Positions 23,307-31,332 of a stretch of 40,320 nt of DNA are shown in pieces. The first letter of the stretch is position 1. Each line of letters starts with the position of its first letter. The DNA comes from Eubacteriales bacterium. Lineage in GTDB: Bacteria; Bacillota; Clostridia; Oscillospirales; Acutalibacteraceae. The position numbers were made by a program, and so were the translations under genes. The notes under the pieces were generated by a model. The model ran no database searches. It had not been told where the DNA came from and was given only the letters and a program-made list of their open reading frames with translations. The stretch covers positions 1 through 40,320 of the forward strand of contig JAQXWS010000016.1 in NCBI GenBank assembly GCA_029225565.1, written 5' to 3'.

Positions 23307-25169
23307 ATGGAATATTTTGCAGGCGAATATGATGTAATAGTAATTGGCGCAGGGCACGCCGGTATTGAGGCCGCCCTTGCTTCGGCGCGCCTTGGAGCGA
23401 GTACCGCCGTGTTTACCATCAATCTGGATTGGGTGGGCAATATGCCCTGTAACCCATCCATAGGCGGTACATCCAAGGGTCATCTTGTGCGAGAAATTGA
23501 TGCCCTGGGCGGCGAAATGGGTAAGGCCGCCGACAAATATTCCATCCAATCCCGTATGCTGAATTTGGGCAAGGGACCTGCCGTGCACTCCCTCAGGGCC
23601 CAGATTGACCGCAGAGAATATTCCGCCGGTATGAAGCACACACTGGAGCTAACAGAAAATCTGGATATTCGCCAAGGCGAAATCGTGGATATATATAAGG
23701 AAAATAATATATGGTATGTTAAGACCAGGCTTGAGGCTGTTTTTTCTGCCCGGGCGGTAATTATTGCAACCGGCACATTCCTGGGGGGCAGAGTGTATAT
23801 CGGCGATGTTTCCTACGAATCGGGGCCGGACGGTATGTTCCCTGCCAATGAATTGGCACAGGCGCTGAAAAAATTGAATATCCCCCTGCGTAGATTCAAG
23901 ACCGGAACCCCCTCACGGGTTAACCGTCGTAGCGTCAACCTTGAGGGACTGGAGGTGCAGGAGGGTGACGAGCACACGGTTGCATTCTCCTTTGACACCG
24001 ATATCCCGCCAAAGAATCTGGTCAACTGCCACATTACATATACCAACGACAGGACAAAGCAGATTATACTGGACAATCTGCACCGCAGTCCAATGTATAG
24101 CGGCAAAATTGAGGGCAAGGGCCCTCGATACTGTCCCAGCTTTGAGGACAAAATCGTACGGTTTGCCGACAAGGAGAGGCACCAGTTGTTTATTGAGCCC
24201 TGCGGTCTAAATACCGAGGAGCTGTATCTGCAGGGATTGTCCTCGTCATTGCCGGAGGATGTACAGCTGGACTTTATCCATACCATACCGGGACTGGAAA
24301 ACGCACAGGTTATGCGTGCCGCATACGCCATCGAGTATGACTGCGTGGACCCCACCGCCCTTAAAGCAACTCTTGAGTTCAACGATATTGACGGACTCTA
24401 CGGCGCAGGCCAGTTCAACGGCTCCAGCGGATACGAGGAAGCGGCGGCGCAGGGTCTTGTGGCGGGAATTAACGCCGCCCGCAAGGTACAGGGCAAGGAG
24501 CAAATCATTCTGGACCGGGGCGGCTCATATATCGGCACTCTAATTGACGACCTGGTAACCAAGGGCTGCACCGACCCCTACCGAATGATGACCTCCCGCA
24601 GTGAGTACCGACTTGTACTGCGGCAGGACAATGCAGACGCCCGACTTACGCCCCTGGGGCACGAAATCGGGCTTATCAGCCACGAGAGATATGCCCGTTT
24701 CTGTGAAAAGCAGGAGCTGATTCGCAAGGAGCTTAAGCGGGTATCCAACCTGTCCATCCCTCTCTCCCAGGAGCTGCAAAATATTCTTGTATCAAAAGGC
24801 ACAGCCCCGGCAAAAACCGGACTGAAAATGATAGAGCTGCTGCGTCGGCCGCAGATTACCTACGCCGACCTTGCTCCCCTTGACACAGACAGACCCAACC
24901 TGCCATACGAAATTTTTGAGCAGGTGGAAATCAGCATAAAATATGAGGGATATATCAAGAAGCAGGAGGCGCAAATCAAGGAGATGCGCCGAATTGAGTC
25001 CAAAAAAATTCCCGACAACATAGACTACAGCCAACTGAAGGGTCTGCGGCTGGAGGCTGTGGAAAAGCTGAGCCGTATCAGACCCCAAAATCTGGGTCAA
25101 GCCGGTCGAATCAGCGGAGTAAACCCTGCGGATATTACTGCACTTAACATAATTTTGGAGTCATTATGA
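23307..25169 (+). CDS. mnmG: tRNA uridine-5-carboxymethylaminomethyl(34) synthesis enzyme MnmG
   Basis: A 620-residue FAD enzyme, partner of MnmE. The FAD-binding Rossmann motif [20 protein letters not shown] is at the N-terminus; [25 protein letters not shown] and the conserved [23 protein letters not shown] and [16 protein letters not shown] segments are all present. Length is normal. Its ATG abuts the mnmE stop and its stop overlaps the rsmG start by four bases (ATGA). Confidence 0.95.
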   Translation: MEYFAGEYDVIVIGAGHAGIEAALASARLGASTAVFTINLDWVGNMPCNPSIGGTSKGHLVREIDALGGEMGKAADKYSIQSRMLNLGKGPAVHSLRAQIDRREYSAGMKHTLELTENLDIRQGEIVDIYKENNIWYVKTRLEAVFSARAVIIATGTFLGGRVYIGDVSYESGPDGMFPANELAQALKKLNIPLRRFKTGTPSRVNRRSVNLEGLEVQEGDEHTVAFSFDTDIPPKNLVNCHITYTNDRTKQIILDNLHRSPMYSGKIEGKGPRYCPSFEDKIVRFADKERHQLFIEPCGLNTEELYLQGLSSSLPEDVQLDFIHTIPGLENAQVMRAAYAIEYDCVDPTALKATLEFNDIDGLYGAGQFNGSSGYEEAAAQGLVAGINAARKVQGKEQIILDRGGSYIGTLIDDLVTKGCTDPYRMMTSRSEYRLVLRQDNADARLTPLGHEIGLISHERYARFCEKQELIRKELKRVSNLSIPLSQELQNILVSKGTAPAKTGLKMIELLRRPQITYADLAPLDTDRPNLPYEIFEQVEISIKYEGYIKKQEAQIKEMRRIESKKIPDNIDYSQLKGLRLEAVEKLSRIRPQNLGQAGRISGVNPADITALNIILESL

Positions 25170-25870
25170 TAAACAAGGAACTTTTACGCACCCAATCTGC
25201 CGAATTTGCCGTAGAGCTAAATGACGAAGCCGCCGAAAGGTTCGATATTTATGCCAAGCTGCTGGTGGAATGGAATGAAAAAATGAATCTTACCGGCATT
25301 ACCCACCCCGACGAGATAGTAACAAAGCACTTTGTGGACAGCCTGGTTGTGAGCAGGTACTGCGACTTGCAGGCAGGCACAAGGCTGGTGGATGTGGGTA
25401 CCGGCGCCGGCTTTCCGTCGATACCTCTTTTGATAGCAAATCCTCATATAGACGCGGTGCTTATCGACGCCCTGGCAAAGCGCCTAACCTTTTTGCAGGC
25501 GGTGCTGGACGAATGTGGATTGAGCGCCCGGCTGATACACGGAAGAGCCGAGGAGCTGGGCAGGGACCCCCGTTTGCGTGAAACATTTGATATTGCAACC
25601 GCCAGAGCCGTCGCCCCCATGAATGTACTGGCAGAGTACTGCCTCCCCTTTGTAAAAATCGGCGGCAGTCTGATAGCCCTCAAGGGCAGTGACGACGATG
25701 TAACACCCGCCGCAGATGCCATCACCGCCTTAGGCGGCGAAATTACCCTCACGCAAGCCTATAATTTGCCCAACGGAGACGGCAGAAGTATGGCTGTGGT
25801 AAGTAAAATATCGCAAACTCCGACAAAATACCCCCGAAAGAACAAAAAAATCACCACCCAACCCCTATAA
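25166..25870 (+). CDS. rsmG: 16S rRNA (guanine(527)-N(7))-methyltransferase RsmG
   Basis: A 234-residue SAM-dependent methyltransferase that modifies G527 in the 16S rRNA 530 loop; loss gives low-level streptomycin resistance. Motif [35 protein letters not shown] and ATARAVAPM are diagnostic. It ends with a basic tail ([14 protein letters not shown]). Coupled to mnmG by an ATGA overlap and followed by a terminator, so it ends that part of the cluster. Confidence 0.94.
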   Translation: MINKELLRTQSAEFAVELNDEAAERFDIYAKLLVEWNEKMNLTGITHPDEIVTKHFVDSLVVSRYCDLQAGTRLVDVGTGAGFPSIPLLIANPHIDAVLIDALAKRLTFLQAVLDECGLSARLIHGRAEELGRDPRLRETFDIATARAVAPMNVLAEYCLPFVKIGGSLIALKGSDDDVTPAADAITALGGEITLTQAYNLPNGDGRSMAVVSKISQTPTKYPRKNKKITTQPL

Positions 25871-25893
25871 TAATGTAATATATTGTCGAACAA

Positions 25894-25930
25894 AAAGGAT
25901 TTCTCACGATGGGAAATCCTTTATTTTTGT
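25894..25930 (+). terminator. Terminator after rsmG
   Basis: AAAGGATTTC and GAAATCCTTT form a perfect ten-base stem around a nine-base loop, followed by ATTTTTGTTC. It separates the rpmH-rsmG transcript from the segregation genes. Confidence 0.85.
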
Positions 25931-25973
25931 TCTACGCTGTGGTACTATTGTGTTACGGAAAGGATGAACCCCA

Positions 25974-26792
25974 ATGCAAGACATAAGCCGGATACCCACC
26001 GAAAGGCTGCTGCCCAATCCCTACCAGCCCCGACATAAGTTCGACAGCGAAGAGATGCTGGAGCTGGCGGACTCCATAAAGGAAAACGGCATACTACAGC
26101 CCTTGCTGATAAGGCGAATCAACAACAGCGAATACTACGAGGTGATTGCCGGCGAGCGCAGACTCAGGGGTGCAATCCTGGCTAATATGCAAACCGTACC
26201 CTGTGTGGTGCTGGAATGCGACACGGAAAACAGCGCAATGATTTCTATATTGGAAAACATACAGCGCAGCGACCTGACATTTTTTGAGGAGGCAACTGCC
26301 CTGGGTCAATTGGTAAATCACTTTGGTTTGTCCCAAAGCCAGGTGGCTAAAAGGCTGGGCAAAAGCCAATCCGCGTTGTCCAACAAGCTGAGATTGCTAA
26401 AATTACCGCCGGATGTACGGTATTTTATCGAATCACACGGCTTGACAGAAAGGCACGCCAGAGCGTTGTTAACCCTCCAAACAGAACAAGATATATGGTC
26501 CGTGCTGAATATTATAGTAGAAAAAGCACTAAATGTGGACCAAACAGAAAAATTCATTGCCTCCATGCAGGACAAGTCGCCGAAGGTACGAAAAAATACG
26601 CCTACAATATACAAGGACCTGCGCATATTCATAAACACAGTAAATAAGGCGATAAAGACAATGAAGGCGTCGGGTATTGACGCTGTATCCGACAAAACAG
26701 AAACCGACGACTACATCGAATTTCATGTAAGAATACCGAAAAACAAAAATACAGTTACACCGTTAAAGGTGCTAAACACAAATCAGGCTTAA
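25974..26792 (+). CDS. noc: ParB-family nucleoid occlusion-like protein (Noc)
   Basis: A 272-residue ParB/Noc relative. The N-terminal CTPase part has ERLLPNPYQPR, the phosphate-contacting GERRLRGA and ENIQRSDLTFFEEA; the HTH is LSQSQVAKRLGKSQSALSNKLRLLKLP. Its position between rsmG and parA is the classical one for Noc, which binds its own sites and blocks division over the nucleoid. Unlike Bacillus Noc it starts almost at the ParB core with no N-terminal amphipathic helix, so membrane anchoring by that route is doubtful. A perfect Noc site (ATTTCCCGGGAAAT) was not seen in this window. Start supported by AAAGGATG nine bases upstream. Confidence 0.82.
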   Translation: MQDISRIPTERLLPNPYQPRHKFDSEEMLELADSIKENGILQPLLIRRINNSEYYEVIAGERRLRGAILANMQTVPCVVLECDTENSAMISILENIQRSDLTFFEEATALGQLVNHFGLSQSQVAKRLGKSQSALSNKLRLLKLPPDVRYFIESHGLTERHARALLTLQTEQDIWSVLNIIVEKALNVDQTEKFIASMQDKSPKVRKNTPTIYKDLRIFINTVNKAIKTMKASGIDAVSDKTETDDYIEFHVRIPKNKNTVTPLKVLNTNQA

Positions 26793-26874
26793 AACGGGCA
26801 ACCGTTTTAAACATATTCTCCTCTTTTCATCACGCGGGACGGACAGGCTTATGCTTGTCCGTCTTGCGTTTTTT
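26791..26874 (+). terminator. Two hairpins after noc, the second a strong terminator
   Basis: AAAACGG / CCGTTTT with loop GCAA (26791-26808) overlaps the noc stop codon. A second, long hairpin follows: ACGC, GG bulge, GACGGACAGGC, loop TTAT, GCTTGTCCGTC, TT bulge, GCGT, then TTTTT (26832-26874). The second is a convincing intrinsic terminator isolating noc from parAB. Confidence 0.85.
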
Positions 26875-26875
26875 A

Positions 26876-26891
26876 TGTTTCATGTGAAACA
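26876..26891. promoter_or_regulatory. parS centromere site 1
   Basis: TGTTTCATGTGAAACA differs from the Bacillus parS consensus TGTTTCACGTGAAACA by one central base (C to T). It lies immediately after the noc terminator. ParB loads at such sites to build the partition complex near the origin. Confidence 0.88.
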
Positions 26892-26949
26892 ACACAAGAT
26901 ATTGTGGTAATCTCTCAAAGGATACATATTCCCGCAAAAAAGTCACCAA

Positions 26950-26965
26950 TGTTTCATGTGAAACA
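26950..26965. promoter_or_regulatory. parS centromere site 2, abutting the parA -35 box
   Basis: An identical TGTTTCATGTGAAACA, 74 bp from site 1 and ending one base before the -35 element of the parA promoter. Besides partition, ParB bound here would be expected to interfere with polymerase, giving feedback on parA-parB expression. Confidence 0.88.
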
Positions 26966-26966
26966 C

Positions 26967-26995
26967 TTGATAATCCCGAATAATGGGTGTATAAT
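26967..26995 (+). promoter_or_regulatory. parA promoter
   Basis: TTGATA (26967-26972), a 17-base spacer and TATAAT (26990-26995), 27 bases before the parA start codon. The leader also holds a parS half-site, GTGAAACA, overlapping the ribosome-binding site. Confidence 0.75.
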
Positions 26996-27022
26996 GTCTT
27001 TATTAATAACACGAGGTGAAAC

Positions 27023-27784
27023 ATGGGCAAGACAGTTGCAATATTCAACCAAAAAGGCGGTGTAGGAAAAACTACCACCTGCGTAAACATGGCGGCTGCA
27101 CTGGGCGCAAAAGGAAAGAAAACCCTGCTGATTGATGTTGACCCCCAGGGCAACTCCACATCCGGCGTTGGTGTTGACAAAAGCGAGGTTTACGCATCCA
27201 CCTACGATATGCTGATAAACGACACATCTGCTCGCGCAATAATGATAGAAACAGAATTCAAAAATCTGTTTTTACTGCCGGCCAATATGAATTTGGCAGG
27301 CGCCGAGCTGGAACTGGGCGAAAAGGAAGACCGCAACAGCGTACTCAAAAAAGCCATTGCTTCTCTGCGTATGGAATTCGACTACATTGTTATCGATTGT
27401 CCTCCCAGCCTGGGTCTGCTGTCCATCAATGCATTGGTGGCTTCCGACACGCTGATAGTGCCTCTGCAATGCGAATACTACGCCTTGGAGGGTCTGAGCC
27501 AGCTGGTATCCACAGTCAGGACCATCAAACAGCATTACAACGAGCATTTGGAACTGGAGGGCGTTTTGTTTACTATGTACGACAGCCGCCTAAAGCTGAC
27601 TCAGCAAGTGATAGACGAGGTTAACAAGTATTTTCCTAACAAGCCCTACAAGACTATGATACCAAGGTCCGTCAAGATTGCCGAGGCGCCGTCCTTTGGC
27701 CAACCGGTAATTTATTACGAAAAGTACTCAAAGCCGTCCTTTGCGTACAAAAAATTCGCAGACGAGTTCCTAAGGGCACAATAG
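27023..27784 (+). CDS. parA: Chromosome partitioning ATPase ParA/Soj
   Basis: A 253-residue deviant Walker ATPase that binds DNA non-specifically as an ATP dimer and is released by ParB, moving origins apart and tuning DnaA. The deviant Walker A is NQKGGVGKTTT (9-19) with the signature lysine; switch regions appear as LIDVDPQGNSTSG and YIVIDCPPSLG. No N-terminal DNA-binding extension, so it is the chromosomal small ParA type. GAGGTG precedes ATG. Followed after 36 bases by parB. Confidence 0.95.
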   Translation: MGKTVAIFNQKGGVGKTTTCVNMAAALGAKGKKTLLIDVDPQGNSTSGVGVDKSEVYASTYDMLINDTSARAIMIETEFKNLFLLPANMNLAGAELELGEKEDRNSVLKKAIASLRMEFDYIVIDCPPSLGLLSINALVASDTLIVPLQCEYYALEGLSQLVSTVRTIKQHYNEHLELEGVLFTMYDSRLKLTQQVIDEVNKYFPNKPYKTMIPRSVKIAEAPSFGQPVIYYEKYSKPSFAYKKFADEFLRAQ

Positions 27785-27820
27785 TTTTAACTAAACATAT
27801 ACAACACACAGGAGGACAAT

Positions 27821-28672
27821 ATGGCAAAAAAGCAATCAGGACTGGGTAAGGGACTGGGAGCACTGATGCTGGAAAACAGAATGGACGATATATCGTCCAC
27901 CGGTACTCTCGGCATAAACGAAATTATCCCCAACAAGGACCAGCCGCGAAAAACCTTTGACCAAGGCGCGTTGGAGGAGCTTGCAGATTCCATCCGTCAG
28001 CACGGCGTACTGCAGCCTTTACTGGTCAGGCCGCTGACAACCGGCGGTTATCAGCTGGTGGCCGGCGAGCGCAGATGGAGAGCCTCACGACTTGCCGAGC
28101 TAAAGGAGGTTCCCGTAATCATCAAGGAGCTGTCCGATACTGAGGCTATGGAGATAGCCATTATCGAGAACCTACAGCGTGAGGACCTAAATCCAATAGA
28201 AGAGGCAGAGGGTCTGCAGGCATTGATTGACAAATGCGGCTTCACTCAGGAAGAGGTTGCCACCTCGGTGGGCAAGTCACGACCGGCAATCACCAACGCC
28301 CTGCGACTGCTCCGCCTGCCGGAAAATGTCAGGGAGATGACCAAGAACGGCGACATAAGTGCCGGCCACGCAAGGGCGTTGCTGTCCTTTGACTCGCCCG
28401 CATTGATTCAGGAGATAGCGGACCAAATTGTTTCAAAGAAACTTACCGTCCGTGATGTAGAAAAGCTGGCAAAGCGCCCGCTGACAGAGTCATCCCAGGC
28501 ACCCCGCAAGGCTCGCCGCAGGGATTCAATCTACGACGAGGTAGAGCTGGCGCTGACAGAAGCCCTTGGCAGAAAGGTCAAGGTATATAACGGCCGCAGC
28601 AAGGGCACACTGGAGATTGAGTTCTACTCCCTTGACGACCTAAAGAACATAGCAAACCAAATAGGAGGATAA
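27821..28672 (+). CDS. parB: Chromosome partitioning protein ParB/Spo0J
   Basis: A 283-residue CTP-dependent DNA clamp. The N-terminal MAKKQSGLGKGLGALM contains the basic LGKGLGAL peptide that stimulates ParA ATPase. The CTPase core shows DQPRKTF, GERRWRAS and ENLQREDLNPIEEA; the HTH is FTQEEVATSVGKSRPAITNALRLLRLP; a C-terminal dimerisation domain follows after residue 220. It should load at the two parS sites 0.9 kb upstream. serS starts three bases after its stop, an unusual but tight pairing. Confidence 0.95.
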   Translation: MAKKQSGLGKGLGALMLENRMDDISSTGTLGINEIIPNKDQPRKTFDQGALEELADSIRQHGVLQPLLVRPLTTGGYQLVAGERRWRASRLAELKEVPVIIKELSDTEAMEIAIIENLQREDLNPIEEAEGLQALIDKCGFTQEEVATSVGKSRPAITNALRLLRLPENVREMTKNGDISAGHARALLSFDSPALIQEIADQIVSKKLTVRDVEKLAKRPLTESSQAPRKARRRDSIYDEVELALTEALGRKVKVYNGRSKGTLEIEFYSLDDLKNIANQIGG

Positions 28673-28675
28673 ACA

Positions 28676-29962
28676 ATGCTTGATATTAAATTTGTAAGAG
28701 AAAACCCGGAGGCAGTAAAGGAGAATATCAAAAAGAAATTCCAGGACAAAAAGCTGCCGCTGGTTGACGAGGTAATCGCACTGGACGAGGAAAGGCGCTT
28801 GGTAATCGCAAAGGCGGACACCCTGCGCGCCAATCGTAACAAAATCTCAAAGGAAATCGGCGCTCTGATGTCCCAAGGCAAAAGGGAAGAGGGCATGGCT
28901 CTAAAGGAGCAGGTCACCAAGGACGCCCAAGAGCTTGAGGAATTGGCAAAGCGCGAAACTCAACTTAACGAGGAAGTAACAAAGCGCATGATGATGATAC
29001 CCAACATCATCGACGACTCCGTGCCAATCGGCAAGGACGACAGCGAAAATGTGGAGGTACAGCGCTACGGCGAGCCGGTGGTTCCCGACTACGAAATTCC
29101 GTACCACACCGACATTATGGAGACCTTTGACGGCATCGACCTGGAGGCAGCCGGCAGAGTGGCAGGCAACGGATTTTACTATCTTATGGGCGACATTGCC
29201 CGTCTGCACAGCGCAGTAATCAGCTACGCCCGCGACTTTATGATTGACCGTGGATTCACCTATGTTGTGCCGCCGTTTATGATTCGCTCCCATGTTGTTA
29301 CCGGTGTAATGAGCTTTGAGGAGATGGACGCCATGATGTACAAGATTGAGGGCGAGGATTTGTACCTTATCGGCACCAGCGAGCACTCCATGATAGGCAA
29401 GTTTATCGACACCATCACCCCGGAGGAAAAGCTGCCTATGACTCTCACATCTTATTCCCCCTGCTTCCGCAAGGAAAAGGGCGCCCACGGTATCGAGGAG
29501 CGCGGCGTGTATCGTATCCACCAGTTCGAAAAGCAGGAGATGGTTGTTGTCTGCAAGCCGGAGGAAAGCCCCTACTGGTTCGACAAGCTGTGGCAGAACA
29601 CCGTTGACCTGTTCCGCACTCTGGATATTCCGGTGCGCACGCTGGAGTGCTGCTCCGGCGATTTGGCAGACCTAAAGGTAAAGTCGGTTGATGTTGAGGC
29701 TTGGTCCCCAAGACAAAAAAAGTATTTTGAAGTTGGCTCCTGCTCCAATCTGACCGACGCCCAGGCTCGCAGATTGAAGATTAGAGTAAAAGGGGAGAAG
29801 GGCAACTACCTTGCCCACACTCTCAACAACACCGTTGTTGCTCCGCCCCGTATGCTGATTGCCTTTTTGGAGAACAATCTGCAAGCAGACGGCACAGTAA
29901 CAATCCCCGAGGCGCTTCGTCCGTATATGGGCGGCATGGACAAGCTTGTACCAAAGAAGTAA
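28676..29962 (+). CDS. serS: Seryl-tRNA synthetase
   Basis: A 428-residue class II synthetase that charges tRNA-Ser. The N-terminal antiparallel coiled coil (about 30-110) grips the long variable arm of the tRNA. Motif 2 is FRKEKGAHGIEERGVYRIHQF, with key parts FRKE and RIHQF, and motif 3 is TLNNTVVAPPRMLIAFLEN. The motif 3 start reads LNNT rather than the common LNGS; I believe similar variants occur in Clostridia. AGGAGG precedes the ATG. It shares the parAB transcript and no T-box leader is present, so it is probably not controlled by uncharged tRNA. Confidence 0.95.
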   Translation: MLDIKFVRENPEAVKENIKKKFQDKKLPLVDEVIALDEERRLVIAKADTLRANRNKISKEIGALMSQGKREEGMALKEQVTKDAQELEELAKRETQLNEEVTKRMMMIPNIIDDSVPIGKDDSENVEVQRYGEPVVPDYEIPYHTDIMETFDGIDLEAAGRVAGNGFYYLMGDIARLHSAVISYARDFMIDRGFTYVVPPFMIRSHVVTGVMSFEEMDAMMYKIEGEDLYLIGTSEHSMIGKFIDTITPEEKLPMTLTSYSPCFRKEKGAHGIEERGVYRIHQFEKQEMVVVCKPEESPYWFDKLWQNTVDLFRTLDIPVRTLECCSGDLADLKVKSVDVEAWSPRQKKYFEVGSCSNLTDAQARRLKIRVKGEKGNYLAHTLNNTVVAPPRMLIAFLENNLQADGTVTIPEALRPYMGGMDKLVPKK

Positions 29963-29978
29963 TACAGCATTGTTAATT

Positions 29979-30009
29979 AAACTCCCCTTTGTCGCAAAAG
30001 GGGAGTTTT
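29979..30009 (+). terminator. Terminator of parA-parB-serS operon
   Basis: AAACTCCCCTTT and AAAGGGGAGTTT form a perfect twelve-base stem with loop GTCGCA, ending in TTTTC. Confidence 0.85.
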
Positions 30010-30028
30010 CGTAGTATATATGCTTTTA

Positions 30029-30116
30029 GGCGAACAAAGTTCGCCCCTACGATTGTAGTAAAAATGAAACGACAACCTAATCTTTATGACTTCCGTAGGG
30101 GCCAACTGTGTTGGCC
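30029..30116. repeat. REPIN-like inverted pair of GTAGG hairpins
   Basis: On the minus strand, 30050-30029 reads GTAGG, stem GGCGAAC, loop TTT, stem GTTCGCC. On the plus strand, 30095-30116 reads GTAGG, stem GGCCAAC, loop TGT, stem GTTGGCC. Both have the same plan (five-base head, seven-base perfect stem, three-base loop), face away from each other and are separated by 44 bases. The stems differ in sequence but are each fully paired, which is compensatory conservation. The GTAG head matches REP elements moved by RAYT proteins. The whole 298-base gap between serS and the next gene holds only the serS terminator, this pair and AT-rich sequence. Confidence 0.75.
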
Positions 30117-30260
30117 TATGTGCGTAGCACCCTTTTGCACAAGGCGGGCGGAATCGGGTAAAAACATTGTCGGAATAAAAATTTTCAATATTTTCTCATT
30201 TGTTTTTTTATGATTTTTGCAAAAAATATAACTGCACGAAAATGTGCAGGAGGTATTGAT

Positions 30261-30440
30261 ATGAAACAAAAATCAACAAAAATGATGATGACCTGTGTAG
30301 GGGCAACGCTGGCAATATGCTCCGGGCTGATAATGATGTGCGGCAAAACCACGGACTGCTGCTCCCCAACAAAAAAGACCATCAAAAAAACAGTAAACAA
30401 AATATCCCACATAATGGACACGATTACCGCAATGATGTAG
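30261..30440 (+). CDS. Small single-span membrane protein, 59 residues
   Basis: Unrecognised small protein: a basic N-terminus (MKQKSTK), one hydrophobic segment at about 8-28, a Cys-containing stretch (MCGKTTDCCSPTKK) and a basic helical tail ending HIMDTITAMM. The cysteine after the helix is not in a lipobox. A strong AGGAGG lies eight bases before ATG 30261, and a good terminator follows, so it is probably a real gene. A hairpin CTGCAC / GTGCAG (30232-30249) touches the ribosome-binding site. The tail resembles small YtxH-like or hypothetical membrane proteins in gut Clostridia, but no function is assigned. Confidence 0.65.
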   Translation: MKQKSTKMMMTCVGATLAICSGLIMMCGKTTDCCSPTKKTIKKTVNKISHIMDTITAMM

Positions 30441-30456
30441 CAATCCTGCCGGACAC

Positions 30457-30498
30457 AAAAAGACACAGAGAACATAAAAGCTCGCTGTGTCTTTTTTT
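30457..30498. terminator. Bidirectional terminator between small membrane gene and folK
   Basis: AAAAAGACACAG and CTGTGTCTTTTT form a twelve-base stem around a 16-base loop, with seven T on the right and a run of A on the left. It serves both the plus-strand small gene and the minus-strand folate operon. Confidence 0.88.
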
Positions 30499-30502
30499 AT
30501 AA

Positions 30503-30973
30503 TTATACCGGGACCACGCTCTGTCCCTGAATTCCGTCAATATAATGTCCAAAATCAATGCCGAAAGCCCTGCCGTCGGGAAATATGTCCAGCATTGGCT
30601 GAAGCACAAAACGGCGCTGATGATAACGGGGGTGGGGTAATATGAGATTGCAGGTTTCACAACTGTAATTCTCTGCCAAAATCAGGTCAATGTCCAGTAT
30701 TCTGGGGCCGTTTTTTATATTACGGACTCTGCCGAAGCCTGCCTCGATACCCAGGCACACGCCCAGCAGCTCGTGGGGGTCAAGCTGTGAGTCTGCCAAA
30801 AGGCAAATGTTGTAAAAATCCTGCTGATTTGCGTAGCCCACAGGCTCCGTGCTGTAAACAGAGGACTGCTGCAGCACATTGGTATCAGGCACCAAATTCA
30901 ACGCCTCCACAGCTCGGAGCAAATTGTCCCGTCTGTCGCCCATATTTGTGCCTATTGATAGAATATATCTCAT
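30503..30973 (-). CDS. folK: 2-amino-4-hydroxy-6-hydroxymethyldihydropteridine pyrophosphokinase (HPPK)
   Basis: A 156-residue kinase that transfers pyrophosphate from ATP to hydroxymethyl-dihydropterin in folate synthesis. The N-terminal LSIGTNMGDRRDNLLRAV, the YSTEPVGYANQQDFYN segment and the signature GPRILDIDLIL with the two Mg-binding aspartates are all present; HPRYHQRRFVLQPM follows. Last gene of the folate operon; its start overlaps folB by four bases. Confidence 0.95.
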   Translation of the reverse strand: MRYILSIGTNMGDRRDNLLRAVEALNLVPDTNVLQQSSVYSTEPVGYANQQDFYNICLLADSQLDPHELLGVCLGIEAGFGRVRNIKNGPRILDIDLILAENYSCETCNLILPHPRYHQRRFVLQPMLDIFPDGRAFGIDFGHYIDGIQGQSVVPV

Positions 30974-31332
30974 TTTCTCTCCCTGCTTATGGCAACCGAC
31001 ATATAGTCAAAATCGGCGTTAACCGGTGCCTCCGGCTTTTTTAGTTCTACATCAACGCGGTGAACAGCCGGGTATTCGTCCAATATTGCGTCTGCCACCA
31101 CCTGCGCGGCGCGTTCTATCAGGTCATATTTTTCTGCCGTAAACACTCTCTTGACGGTCTTGACCACCTTGGCGTAGCTGACGGTGTCCTCCACATTGTC
31201 GGTACGGCACGCCTGGGTAATGTCCGGATAATAATCCACATCCAGAACAAAGGTCTGACCGTCCCGTTTTTCCTCCGGATTGACTCCGTGGTATGCAAAT
31301 AATTTTAGTGACTTTATGGTTATTTTATCCAT
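30970..31332 (-). CDS. folB: Dihydroneopterin aldolase
   Basis: A 120-residue aldolase that releases glycolaldehyde from dihydroneopterin. Substrate-binding features are the N-terminal LKLFAYHGVNPEEK with the conserved Tyr/His and Glu, DTVSYAKVVK, and the catalytic lysine in VELKKPEAP. Overlaps folP by 13 bases at its start and folK by four at its end, so translation of the operon is tightly coupled. Confidence 0.94.
   Translation of the reverse strand: MDKITIKSLKLFAYHGVNPEEKRDGQTFVLDVDYYPDITQACRTDNVEDTVSYAKVVKTVKRVFTAEKYDLIERAAQVVADAILDEYPAVHRVDVELKKPEAPVNADFDYMSVAISRERK

Noticed and set aside
27880-27900. Palindrome GGACGATATATCGTCC inside parB as an operator
   Set aside because: Lies in coding sequence in a variable linker, has no second copy and no promoter nearby; probably chance.
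28640-28675. T-box leader for serS
   Set aside because: Only three bases separate parB and serS and there is no room for a T-box; no T-box sequence is seen further upstream.
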